Program-made: the position numbers and the translations under genes | Assembly: GCF_963575615.1 (NCBI RefSeq) | Contig: NZ_CAUYTL010000026.1 | Coordinates: 1 to 50,901 of the forward strand | From: Listeria_A hofi | GTDB taxonomy: Bacteria; Bacillota; Bacilli; Lactobacillales; Listeriaceae | Reading direction: 5' to 3' | DNA: 50,901 nucleotides | In this document: positions 24,211-32,452 of the stretch, in pieces | How positions within the stretch are numbered: position 1 is the first letter of the stretch | Layout of the letters: each line of letters starts with the position of its first letter | Notes under the pieces: model-generated | The model's input: the letters and a program-made list of their open reading frames with translations, nothing else | The model's database searches: none | Told to the model about the DNA's origin: nothing

Positions 24211-24636
24211 ATGGATTACATTGATAAAGACTATTACCGAAATATCTATAAAGGAACACCAATTGATGATAATGTCGAATTAGGCAATTTAATTACTCGC
24301 GCCAGCAGAGACATCGACAGATACACACGCTATGTGATTGTTCAGGAAGGGTTTTCCAATCTTATAGAATTCCAGCAAGATCGTGTAAAGGAAGCCACAG
24401 CCTCTCAAGTTGAATTCTTAGATATTAATGGTGCTACTGCCTCAACCGTTGACAGCGGAGCGGGTGGTAGTTTTGATATTGGGAACTATAGCGAAGGTGG
24501 TGGGGCTAACGGTGCAAGTAAAACGGGTGGGCAAACAGTATTGTTCGCAAATAGCATTTATGGCATCTTGGCCCCAACTGGTTTACTGTACTCTGGTGTC
24601 TCAACTATTTCGCGCGGCGGTGGTTGTTGTGGTTAG
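24211..24636 (+). CDS. Head-tail connector (adaptor)
   Basis: A 141-aa protein opening with helices typical of SPP1 Gp15-type adaptors (YIDKDYYRNIYKGTPIDDNV, LITRASRDIDRYTRY) and ending in a Gly-rich tail with CCG. It lies right after the head genes, so it should bind the portal. GAGGTG 6 nt before ATG 24211 sets the start. Confidence 0.75.
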   Translation: MDYIDKDYYRNIYKGTPIDDNVELGNLITRASRDIDRYTRYVIVQEGFSNLIEFQQDRVKEATASQVEFLDINGATASTVDSGAGGSFDIGNYSEGGGANGASKTGGQTVLFANSIYGILAPTGLLYSGVSTISRGGGCCG

Positions 24637-24961
24637 ACCTATACAACGCCGCTTATTAATTCATGATATCGAATACCAGGAGTACATTGCAAAAGGGAAG
24701 CATGGGGAAGATTGGAAACGGGGGATTCCTATTTATCGCGTTCGCGTAGAGCCTACAAACAAAGTTGTCACATCGGCAGAAGGCGATGAAATTCAATCGA
24801 ATACTCGTATTTTTATTGATCGAATTAACTCCACGCCTGCTTTCGAATTAGCAGAGAAATCCAAAGTGATATTTGATAGCAAGGAATATATTGTTGCGGC
24901 AGTCTCTACATTTTATGCGGCAAGCCCGCAAGTACACCATTGGGAGGTGTATTGTAAATGA
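24629..24961 (+). CDS. Head-closure / Minor_capsid_1-like protein
   Basis: A 110-aa beta-rich protein (MVRPIQRRLLIHDIEYQEYI). It occupies the slot of the Minor_capsid_1/stopper proteins in A118-like phages. The start is GTG 24629 or 24620; both overlap the adaptor's end, and the local GGCGGTGG is only a moderate ribosome site. Confidence 0.7.
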   Translation: MVRPIQRRLLIHDIEYQEYIAKGKHGEDWKRGIPIYRVRVEPTNKVVTSAEGDEIQSNTRIFIDRINSTPAFELAEKSKVIFDSKEYIVAAVSTFYAASPQVHHWEVYCK

Positions 24962-25308
24962 TTAAGCTTAACGTAAAAGTCGAACTAGGGGATGTCGTTG
25001 GTTCGTGTGATGAGCGCATAGAAAAAGCACAATTCGCTTTAGATAATCAGGTACTAAAGGATTCCAATTACTTCGCACCGGAAGATACTAAGGCAACACA
25101 AGACAGCGCTCTGATACATTCTAAAATTGGTGAGGGTGAGCTTGCATGGGTTACGCCATATGTTCGTCAAATTTACTACAATCCTCAATATAATTTTAGC
25201 AAGGATAAGAATCCGAATGCATCTGGTCTCTGGTTTGAAGTAGCTAAATCAAGGTTTTTGAGCGATTGGGTGCGCGTCGCTAACACGGCGGCGGGTGGTC
25301 GAGTATGA
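24958..25308 (+). CDS. Minor_capsid_2-like protein
   Basis: A 116-aa protein with KAQFALDNQVLKDSNYFAPE and then WVTPYVRQIYYNPQYNFSKD, the recognisable core of the Minor_capsid_2 family. It overlaps both neighbours by 4 bp. Probably a head-tail joining component, acting after the stopper. Confidence 0.8.
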   Translation: MIKLNVKVELGDVVGSCDERIEKAQFALDNQVLKDSNYFAPEDTKATQDSALIHSKIGEGELAWVTPYVRQIYYNPQYNFSKDKNPNASGLWFEVAKSRFLSDWVRVANTAAGGRV

Positions 25309-25706
25309 GCTTAAGAGAATCATTCTTTGATGCTATTGACGCACATTTAAATGCCAATGTAGCAATGTTCAGCGAATTACGGTTGAGTGATTTAGACATT
25401 GAAAATCAGGATATTATTTTTCGGTTTACGCCATCCCCGCCTGGACAGCGGTATTTTGATAGGTCTAGATTAAAAGATTTTTCGTTTCAAATCATTGTAC
25501 AACACGAAAGCCGATTAACGGCTATGAACACAATAGAAGTCATAACGGAATCGTTAGAACTATCAAATGGCGAATTAGTGCCGGACGATGGTTCTTTCTC
25601 ATTGGTAGGATGTGAAATATACACCGAACCTACAGAAATCGGTAAAACTGATAAGAATTTATTCATGTGGTCCGCAATGTTTCAAGCGGAGCTAAGTAAA
25701 AACTAA
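25305..25706 (+). CDS. Minor_capsid_3-like / tail completion protein
   Basis: A 133-aa protein with FRFTPSPPGQRYFDRSRLKD followed by FQIIVQHESRLTAMNTIEVI, resembling Minor_capsid_3 proteins and SPP1 Gp17-type tail completion proteins. It immediately precedes the tail-tube gene, consistent with capping the tail end that docks to the head. Confidence 0.75.
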   Translation: MSLRESFFDAIDAHLNANVAMFSELRLSDLDIENQDIIFRFTPSPPGQRYFDRSRLKDFSFQIIVQHESRLTAMNTIEVITESLELSNGELVPDDGSFSLVGCEIYTEPTEIGKTDKNLFMWSAMFQAELSKN

Positions 25707-25719
25707 GGAGGAAAAGATT

Positions 25720-26193
25720 ATGCCAAAAGCATTTTTATTACAACATAACTATCGTTTTTTCTGGAACTCAACCCCAGGGGCAGCCATTACAGATGAAGGG
25801 TGGTTACGCATCGGTGGCGGGATAAAGAGTATTGACCCAGACAATAACGAAGAAGTGGATCAAACTGCATACTATGACGATGAGGGCGGCTCTACTTCTA
25901 CCGTTACAGGGCAGCAAAAAACATACCCTATGGATGCGGACCGAGATTATAACGACCCATTCCAAAATTTTGTTTTTGATGTTGCAGACACGGATTTGAC
26001 AAAACGAGACGGGGAATTTTATGTTATCAATCCTAAAAAATTAGGCCTTAAGGGAAATGGTGCGCTCGTGAACATTAAGCCACCAGGTGGCGATGCGAAT
26101 GCTAAGGGAGGATGCTCATTTGAGTGTCATTTTAACGGTAAGCCTGAAAAAATCGAAAGTGCCACAGAACCAGAAGTGGACACTGCGCCCTGA
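25720..26193 (+). CDS. tsh: Major tail (tube) protein, short form
   Basis: A 157-aa tail-tube subunit of the PSA/A118 type (NYRFFWNSTPGAAITDEGWL; DRDYNDPFQNFVFDVADTDL). AAGGAGG lies upstream. The zero-frame product stops at TGA 26191-26193 directly after a CCC proline codon. A long open frame with FnIII-like sequence continues in the +1 frame from exactly that point, so a minor longer product is expected. See the frameshift site and extension entries. Confidence 0.9.
   Translation: MPKAFLLQHNYRFFWNSTPGAAITDEGWLRIGGGIKSIDPDNNEEVDQTAYYDDEGGSTSTVTGQQKTYPMDADRDYNDPFQNFVFDVADTDLTKRDGEFYVINPKKLGLKGNGALVNIKPPGGDANAKGGCSFECHFNGKPEKIESATEPEVDTAP
26188..26191 (+). promoter_or_regulatory. Programmed +1 frameshift site CCC-T(GA)
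   Basis: The last sense codon CCC (26188-26190) is followed by stop TGA. Prolyl-tRNA slipping one base to CCT (26189-26191) bypasses the stop and enters the frame that continues GAT GCT CCC to 26947. Overlapping proline codons before UGA are the arrangement known from Listeria phage PSA structural genes. Confidence 0.75.
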
Positions 26194-26947
26194 TGCTCCC
26201 TCTAATCTTCATGTTACAGCAGTTACAGATACAACAATCACATTTGCATGGGACGAAGTACTAGCAGCAGATTTTTATTTGCTACGTTTGAGCGGTGAAA
26301 CAAGAGCGCGCCGGTTTGATTCAAATCAGGCAGTAGTTACAGGGCTTGTTTATGATACCGTATATTCTGCAAAAGTATCTGCTGTAAATGGAGTTATAGA
26401 GGGCGATTCAAGTAATGTGGTAACTCAAAAAACACTATTGCCGAAGCCTATTGTTTCTAGATACTTGTATGGAGAAAGTTATATTAATGGATCAGCTGTA
26501 AATGCATCTAATGTTACGAATTGTAGGTTGTATAGAAAAGGTGAAATGACAGCATTATTAACAGGAACGGTAACCGCAGGCGTTTTAAGAATTTATGTAC
26601 TGGGAAATGTGAATATCATTCCAGGTAATCAATATGATATTCGTGCAATAGACGGCAATCCTAATTTACCGACATCGGTACCAGGGATGCCCACAACAAT
26701 AACAGCAGAGTTGGCTAAAATAACACTGAACAATGTTGTAGCTAGTTCCGGGATTGTCTCGGGTACCACTGAAAATAACGGGCAAGTTAGAATAAGCGTC
26801 GATGGTGTTAATAAAACAGTGTTCACGGCGACCGCAACAGGTGTGTTCAGTGGTAGCATATCCGGAATGGTCGCGGGGGCGGTAATTAAGGCGGAGGCTA
26901 AAGTTGGTACAATTTTTCCAAGCTATGCGGAAAAGGTAGCGACATAA
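26192..26947 (+). CDS. +1-frame tail-tube extension (FnIII plus Ig-like)
   Basis: The 251 codons after the slip give a fusion of about 408 residues with the tail tube. The extension starts DAPSNLHVTAVTDTTITFAW, a classic fibronectin type III opening (PSNLxVTxVTxxSxTxxW) that ends near NVVTQK. A second beta-rich Ig-like domain follows (ITLNNVVASSGIVSGTTENN onward). FnIII/Ig extensions decorate tail tubes and may bind host sugars. Independent initiation is possible from TTG 26120 with AAGGGAGG upstream, but would give an unrelated N-terminal leader. Confidence 0.75.
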   Translation, partial: DAPSNLHVTAVTDTTITFAWDEVLAADFYLLRLSGETRARRFDSNQAVVTGLVYDTVYSAKVSAVNGVIEGDSSNVVTQKTLLPKPIVSRYLYGESYINGSAVNASNVTNCRLYRKGEMTALLTGTVTAGVLRIYVLGNVNIIPGNQYDIRAIDGNPNLPTSVPGMPTTITAELAKITLNNVVASSGIVSGTTENNGQVRISVDGVNKTVFTATATGVFSGSISGMVAGAVIKAEAKVGTIFPSYAEKVAT

Positions 26948-26963
26948 AGAGGAGGCGTTATAT

Positions 26964-27227
26964 TTGAGATATAAAGATATAAATCCAGCATTTGATCCGC
27001 TATTGAAAAATATAACAACGACACAATTGCATGTCATTGGTGTTTTTGCTCCGGATAGCAAAATCTATATTTCACTAAATAACGGCCGTCATTTTTCTAT
27101 TGTCACGGATATAGGCGGCTTGTTTGAGTACGATTTTGAGGAGCTTCATGTAGGCGATATCGTTACATTTTCAGTGAAAAACGGATCAAATTATGACACA
27201 TTTTTAGAAGAATCTATACGTGAGTAA
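26964..27227 (+). CDS. Small Ig-like tail accessory protein
   Basis: An 87-aa protein from TTG 26964 (GAGGAGG 8 nt upstream). Strand-rich (LHVIGVFAPDSKIYISLNNG; YDFEELHVGDIVTFSVKNGS), resembling a single Ig-type module similar in style to the second domain of the tail extension just upstream. It may be a separate decoration protein of the tail. No named family. Confidence 0.5.
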   Translation: MRYKDINPAFDPLLKNITTTQLHVIGVFAPDSKIYISLNNGRHFSIVTDIGGLFEYDFEELHVGDIVTFSVKNGSNYDTFLEESIRE

Positions 27228-27254
27228 AATAAATTTAGGAGAGTGAACTTTATT

Positions 27255-27629
27255 ATGGCAATTACTATTGATACTAAAAAAGCGTTTGAGGAAGTCATTA
27301 TTTACAATGAAACATATACCGTTGATTTTTCCGATGAAAAATTATTAGAGTATGAAAAAGAAGCGGCGAAGTGGGAAGGGATCGCAAAGAACGAGCAGGC
27401 AAATCGATCACTTTCGGAAAATATAAAGTTGGTAAAAGAGGCTTTTGTTGTTTTCTTCAATGAGGAAATAGCGGACGAAATTTATAATAATTCAGGGAAA
27501 AGCTCCATGGTATGTACTAATATCGCTATGCAACTTTTCAAAGTGTTTAAAGAGCGGATGGCAGAATTTGAAGATAAGAAGCTCAAGGAATACTTGGAAG
27601 AGGATGACGAAGAAACAGTTAGCGAGTGA
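27255..27629 (+). CDS. Tail assembly chaperone-type protein (first)
   Basis: A 124-aa acidic helical protein (MAITIDTKKAFEEVIIYNET) between tail tube and tape measure genes, where the tail chaperone pair lies. Ends with a highly acidic tail (EYLEEDDEETVSE). ATG 27255 is chosen over GTG 27243, which is only 1 nt from its AGGAG, although 13 nt is a long spacing. Its TGA overlaps the next ATG (TGATG). Confidence 0.7.
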   Translation: MAITIDTKKAFEEVIIYNETYTVDFSDEKLLEYEKEAAKWEGIAKNEQANRSLSENIKLVKEAFVVFFNEEIADEIYNNSGKSSMVCTNIAMQLFKVFKERMAEFEDKKLKEYLEEDDEETVSE

Positions 27630-28228
27630 TGGGCATGTTTTCTTTGACGAGCAAAAAAAAAGCTGATCGGCATATTACCTATAGAGGTGAAAAAGTGCTG
27701 ATCAGCATTACTTTTGACAATGTTATTAAAGCAATAAAGCTATATGATGATAAGTTTTTAAAGGAAAATCAGAAAATCTATATCATGTATAGAATGTTTG
27801 TGAAAGATTACAAGAAATATGACCATACGCCGCGTGATGTCGTTAAAATTACTGAACTTATTTACAAAGAGTTGAGCCAAACAGATTCCGATAGTGGTTC
27901 AGATTTAGCAGATAACGAGGAACTATACAATTTTTTTGAAGATGCAGAGCGAATTTATGCATCTTTTTTAATTGATTACAATATCGATTTACTAAATGAA
28001 GTTGGCGTTTTGAGTTGGGATGAATTTATTGCGTTATTCAATAACCTTTCTGAAAAAACACCAATCATGCAGGCAATCATGTATCGCGGGTGTGAGGTAC
28101 CATCGGGTCCAGAAAACAAGGAGGAACGCCGAAGGATTCGCAAAATGAAAGAATTTTACGAGCTTAAAAGCCAGCGTGAAAAACGCGAGAAGCAGATGTT
28201 AGAAGAAATGGAAAAAGAGTTTTTATAA
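27629..28228 (+). CDS. Gp15-like tail chaperone (second)
   Basis: A 199-aa protein of the Phage_Gp15 type (YDDKFLKENQKIYIMYRMFV; LIDYNIDLLNEVGVLSWDEF, then FNNLSEKTPIMQAIMYRG). It is coupled to the preceding gene by TGATG with no ribosome site of its own. A run of nine A (27653-27661) in its early codons is a possible slippage site. It is expected to bind the tape measure during tail assembly. Confidence 0.8.
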   Translation: MGMFSLTSKKKADRHITYRGEKVLISITFDNVIKAIKLYDDKFLKENQKIYIMYRMFVKDYKKYDHTPRDVVKITELIYKELSQTDSDSGSDLADNEELYNFFEDAERIYASFLIDYNIDLLNEVGVLSWDEFIALFNNLSEKTPIMQAIMYRGCEVPSGPENKEERRRIRKMKEFYELKSQREKREKQMLEEMEKEFL

Positions 28229-28259
28229 GTAATACATTCATCCAGAGAGGAGGGAGAGC

Positions 28260-31200
28260 ATGGCGAAACGAGGGGCAGATGGCAAGATTATTATTGACAC
28301 AGAAATAGACAAAAGCGGCATTAAACATGATGCTAGGGATATTGAGCGCGAACTTGCTGGCATGGGGAAAACGATTAGTAAGGATTCCAGTCGTTATACG
28401 AATGAAATGGCTAAGAATTATGAGTATTACGGGCGCTCTGTGCGTCGGGTATATCGTGGACAATCCGAAGAAGCACGACGGATGCACAACGAAATGAGAC
28501 AGGCTTATATGGAGCAACGAGTGTCATTGTATAAGTATAAGGATCAACTTATTGCCTCTAAGTATGCTTTTTTTCAGCTAGGCAAATCGGCTAAAAACTT
28601 TTCAGGCAGTTCAAAGCAATTCATGTCACAGGTGGAAGCGCAGGGGCGCGTTCACAAGAAAGTAATGGATGACATGATCAAGAATAACGAAATGATGAAA
28701 AATCAGCTCATTAAGAGTGTAGGAACAATTATTGTTAGGACAACACAGGCGACGCGTATTAGTGAAAACTTTACTCGTATGAAAAATCCCATGTACCAAG
28801 TCAATAAGGGCGCACTTGCCATTGCTGATGGTTTAAATCAAATCGCAATGCGAGGACAACCCGCGGTTTTAGCTTTGAAAATGTTAGGACCTACGGCAAA
28901 CATGAAGCAATTGCAAGATATGACGATGATGATTGGGCAAGGGATTATGCGTGTAACGATGGTTGCATTAGCTGCGACCGTCACAGCAGCGAAATTTTAT
29001 TCTACGTTGCATAAAGGGGCGATGGAATCAAACAAAGCCTATGCGACGGCATTTGTAAGTATGAAAAAGAGCATACGGGAAGCCTTTGAACCGTTATTCC
29101 AAGTGTTTGCTGCGGTCATGGTGCCAACCTTTAATTTTATTAAGCGATTGGCAGACATGATTATTAAATTCAACGAGGCTCACCCGAAGATTGCAAAATT
29201 TGTTGCTGCTATCTTGATGTTGATCCCTGCGTTAACTTTGCTTTTATCTCCTTTGGCGATTGGTATTGGGTTAATTGCTGGATTCCAAGCAGCGTTAGGT
29301 GCGGCATGGATGATAATAGGGCCGTTTATAACTGGTATGGCGGCTATGTCGGGAACCGTATTATTGGTGGCAGCTGCGATAACGGGGGTTGTTGTAGCGT
29401 TTAGGCATTTTAACAAAGAAGGCAAACCATTAAATGACTTGCTAAAGAATATTGGCGGATCGTTTAAGGCAGTTGGTGGCATTATCAAGGCTTTCTTTTC
29501 TGGAAATACTTCAGATATTAGCAAGTTTAACAAGCAGCTGCACAATATGTTGCCGAAGAATATTGCAGATGGTATTTTCAATTCGCTAATCTTCATTTTA
29601 CAAGGCATTGAGAAAGTGAAAATGGGGGTTGTTGGCTTTACAAAAGTAGTTACTGGCTCATTTAAATCCGTTGCTGATTTGGACAAATATTTTCAAGGTG
29701 TATTTGGTGCAGAAGGCACAGCGCGCATTATGAAATTTGGTACCGCGGTTAGGAATTCGCTTATATCGACGGTGCAAATGTTCGAAATGATAGGGCAGAA
29801 AGCGATGCAATCTGGTGTTATCGTTGGCGGCATGATTAAAGCATTCTTTACGAACAATACAAAAGAAATAGCAAATCTTAATAAGCAGCTGCACAATATT
29901 TTCCCGCCGTCTATTGCAGACGGTATTTTTAATTCCTTGATTACAGTACTGCAAGGCATAGATAAGTTAAGAATGGGGATTGTTGCGATTGCTAAGGTTG
30001 CTACAGGCTCGTTTAGTTCTATTGCTGATTTAGATAAATATCTACAGGGGGCGTTTGGTGGTAAAGGAACGGCTCTTATTTTGAAATTTGGTAACATCTT
30101 AAAAACAGTGTTTTCAACGATTAGTTCGTATATTGGGGATTTCATAAATAAACTACAAAGATTTGTCTCCGCAGTGGCAACAGCGTTTTCAGGTGGTGGA
30201 TTTGATGCATTGATTAATGCAGTTGCTGATCTACTACCAACTATAATCGGGCTTTTGCTAGGCGGTATCCCGCAATTGATAATGGTTGGTAGTCAATTAA
30301 TTCAATCATTAGCAAAAGGAATGGGGACAACAGTACCAGGATTGATAACAATGGTTTTTGATGTGATCACTAATTTGGTAACAAGTTTTGCAGCACAGGC
30401 ACCTAAAATGGTAGCTATAGGTGTCGATATTATTACAAAGCTTGTAAATGGTATTGTAACAGCCTTGCCCATGGTTCTCGCGGTAGTTACTAAATTAATT
30501 GATGTGTGGCTGTCTACCGTTACAACATTATTGCCGATCATTATTCAGTCAGGTGTTCAAATTCTCATGGCATGGATTAATGGCATTGCAACAATGCTTC
30601 CTGCACTACTTGATGCGGCTATCCAAATAGTAATGGCTTTAGTCGATGGGCTAGTAAGTATGTTGCCAACACTGATTGAATCCGCTATTTCAATTATTAT
30701 GATGTTGGTAAATACGTTAATCCAAAACCTTCCCAAAATATTAGATGCCGGCATACAAATATTAATGGCCTTAATCGACGGGATAATTCAGATTCTCCCA
30801 GTGTTGTTACAGGCTATTATAAAAATTATTATGGCTCTACTAAATACGATTGTTACAAATCTGCCCAAGATTATTGAGGCAGGAGTTAAAATTTTGATGG
30901 CTCTTATCCAAGGAATAATTAAAATTTTACCGCAATTAATTTCTGCGGCTCTCAAGCTGATAGTTACTTTAGTAGGGGCTTTGATTAAAAACATGCCAAA
31001 AATTAATGAAGCAGGGCGCCAAATATTATGGACAATCGTGAAAGGGATACTATCATTGCTTTGGGAATTAACTAAACTTGGAGCTAAGCTTGTATGGGAA
31101 ATCATAAAAGGAGTATCCAATACAAAACAAAAGTTGAAGGATGCCGCGGTTGACACTATTAAAGGGGCCTTTAATTCAGCTGTGAGCTGGGTATCTTCAT

Positions 31201-31718
31201 TTTTTGGAATTGGGAAAAGCATAGGTGATCAAATGGCAGCAGGAATGGATGCTGCTGGTAGAGCTGTTGGAAATGCGGCTGCTGGTCTAGCGAAAACTGC
31301 AATGTCAGCGGCAAAAATTAATATGGGAAGCTTTGGTGGCGCACCAGATGTTGATGGAAGTAATAAAGATGGTTTAAATTATGTGCCATTCGACGGATAT
31401 ATTTCTGAACTACACAAAGGTGAACGAGTGCTTACAGCAGAGGAAGCTAGGCTGTATAATGCGCAAGAAAAAAGCGGCATGTTTAGCAGTTTAAGGATGC
31501 CAGATATGACTAAGATTAGGCAACCAGATGTTTCCGGATTTGCTAATTTGGCTACACCATCGAATCCGGCGCCAGGCCCAAGTGAAACAAACAACGATCA
31601 ATCTGTAAATGTTACATTCACTGGAAATATTATTGTTCGTAATGATGATGATATACGCCGTATTGGTAACGAATTAGGATCACAAATAAATAGAGATAGA
31701 AGGAGGCTAGATCGCTAA
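28260..31718 (+). CDS. Tail tape measure protein
   Basis: A 1152-aa protein that sets tail length and aids DNA ejection. It has an N-terminal coiled region, several hydrophobic segments (about 310-390), a 117-residue tandem duplication, a long stretch of hydrophobic repeats of type LPxIIxAGIQILMALIDGII (about 650-900), and a C-terminal part with HKGERVLTAEEARLYN, a common TMP tail motif. The largest gene of the phage, as expected. At roughly 1.5 angstrom per residue it predicts a tail near 170 nm. GAGGAGGGAGAG precedes the ATG. Confidence 0.95.
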   Translation: MAKRGADGKIIIDTEIDKSGIKHDARDIERELAGMGKTISKDSSRYTNEMAKNYEYYGRSVRRVYRGQSEEARRMHNEMRQAYMEQRVSLYKYKDQLIASKYAFFQLGKSAKNFSGSSKQFMSQVEAQGRVHKKVMDDMIKNNEMMKNQLIKSVGTIIVRTTQATRISENFTRMKNPMYQVNKGALAIADGLNQIAMRGQPAVLALKMLGPTANMKQLQDMTMMIGQGIMRVTMVALAATVTAAKFYSTLHKGAMESNKAYATAFVSMKKSIREAFEPLFQVFAAVMVPTFNFIKRLADMIIKFNEAHPKIAKFVAAILMLIPALTLLLSPLAIGIGLIAGFQAALGAAWMIIGPFITGMAAMSGTVLLVAAAITGVVVAFRHFNKEGKPLNDLLKNIGGSFKAVGGIIKAFFSGNTSDISKFNKQLHNMLPKNIADGIFNSLIFILQGIEKVKMGVVGFTKVVTGSFKSVADLDKYFQGVFGAEGTARIMKFGTAVRNSLISTVQMFEMIGQKAMQSGVIVGGMIKAFFTNNTKEIANLNKQLHNIFPPSIADGIFNSLITVLQGIDKLRMGIVAIAKVATGSFSSIADLDKYLQGAFGGKGTALILKFGNILKTVFSTISSYIGDFINKLQRFVSAVATAFSGGGFDALINAVADLLPTIIGLLLGGIPQLIMVGSQLIQSLAKGMGTTVPGLITMVFDVITNLVTSFAAQAPKMVAIGVDIITKLVNGIVTALPMVLAVVTKLIDVWLSTVTTLLPIIIQSGVQILMAWINGIATMLPALLDAAIQIVMALVDGLVSMLPTLIESAISIIMMLVNTLIQNLPKILDAGIQILMALIDGIIQILPVLLQAIIKIIMALLNTIVTNLPKIIEAGVKILMALIQGIIKILPQLISAALKLIVTLVGALIKNMPKINEAGRQILWTIVKGILSLLWELTKLGAKLVWEIIKGVSNTKQKLKDAAVDTIKGAFNSAVSWVSSFFGIGKSIGDQMAAGMDAAGRAVGNAAAGLAKTAMSAAKINMGSFGGAPDVDGSNKDGLNYVPFDGYISELHKGERVLTAEEARLYNAQEKSGMFSSLRMPDMTKIRQPDVSGFANLATPSNPAPGPSETNNDQSVNVTFTGNIIVRNDDDIRRIGNELGSQINRDRRRLDR
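29475..30126 (+). repeat. Tandem duplication inside the tape measure gene
   Basis: Two adjacent units starting at 29475 and 29826 (period 351 bp, 117 codons) encode clearly related protein: GGIIKAFFSGNTSDISKFNK versus GGMIKAFFTNNTKEIANLNK, then IADGIFNSL in both and LDKYFQGVFG versus LDKYLQGAFG. DNA identity is still visible (for example AAGCAGCTGCACAATAT in both), so the duplication is fairly recent. Confidence 0.85.
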
Positions 31719-32452
31719 TGGAAAGGGTGCTAAAGGTTCCAAATTATTTTGAGTTTGCTGGAAAGAAATCCACGGAATTTGGTATGCGAATCCTTGCAGA
31801 TCGTAGCTTTCCAATTCCTGAACGCGATGTGCAGCGTATTGAAGCACCTGGAATAAGCGGGGATAATTTCGTAGATCAGGGGCGTTTTAAGAACATAACA
31901 ATGGACTATCCAGTTAATATCTATGCATACAATGATCTAACTATTGCACAAATATGCGGTGAATTATCAAAATGGCTTAGAGGGCGACAAGGCTACAACA
32001 AGCTTTTTGATACAGTCGATGAACGCTATTACCGCTATGCACAATGTTTTGCAACGCCTGATGTTAAAGATGTAAATACTAGATTTGGCAGTAATTCGAT
32101 AAGCTTTGATTGCAAGCCGTATAAGTATTCTATAACTGGATCACAAACTTTTGTTATTTTACAAAATGGCCGCTTACAAAATGTTGAAATATTCCCGTCT
32201 CTCCCGGTGATCACAATATACGGCAATGGCGATATTAATTTTTTCGTTAATAATTATAAGGTTGTTTTGAAAGGGATACAGGGCCAAATTACGATTGATT
32301 CGGAACGTCAGATTGCCTATAAACCTGGTACATTACTCAATAACAAGGTAAACACTTATCCGTTTCCGCAACTAGACGTCGGAGAAAATCGTTTTACATG
32401 GACTGGGAATGTTACAAAAGTGGAAGTTACTCCGAATTGGAGGACGATATAA
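31718..32452 (+). CDS. Distal tail protein (Dit)
   Basis: A 244-aa protein of the siphovirus Dit type: N-terminal belt domain (FEFAGKKSTEFGMRILADRS, then PERDVQRIEAPGISG) and C-terminal galectin-like part (FTWTGNVTKVEVTPNWRTI). It forms the hub ring between tail tube and baseplate. It shares one base with the tape measure stop and ends directly before Tal. Confidence 0.9.
   Translation: MERVLKVPNYFEFAGKKSTEFGMRILADRSFPIPERDVQRIEAPGISGDNFVDQGRFKNITMDYPVNIYAYNDLTIAQICGELSKWLRGRQGYNKLFDTVDERYYRYAQCFATPDVKDVNTRFGSNSISFDCKPYKYSITGSQTFVILQNGRLQNVEIFPSLPVITIYGNGDINFFVNNYKVVLKGIQGQITIDSERQIAYKPGTLLNNKVNTYPFPQLDVGENRFTWTGNVTKVEVTPNWRTI

Noticed and set aside
27600..27662. Lambda G/GT-type -1 frameshift between the two tail chaperone genes
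   Set aside because: The first gene stops at 27629, before the A9 run (27653-27661), and the second frame has a stop at 27620; they are linked by TGATG reinitiation instead.
30600..31000. DNA-level tandem repeats in the tape measure gene
   Set aside because: The repeat is at the protein level (hydrophobic LPxIIxAGIQILMALI units), diverged in DNA, and usual for tape measure proteins.
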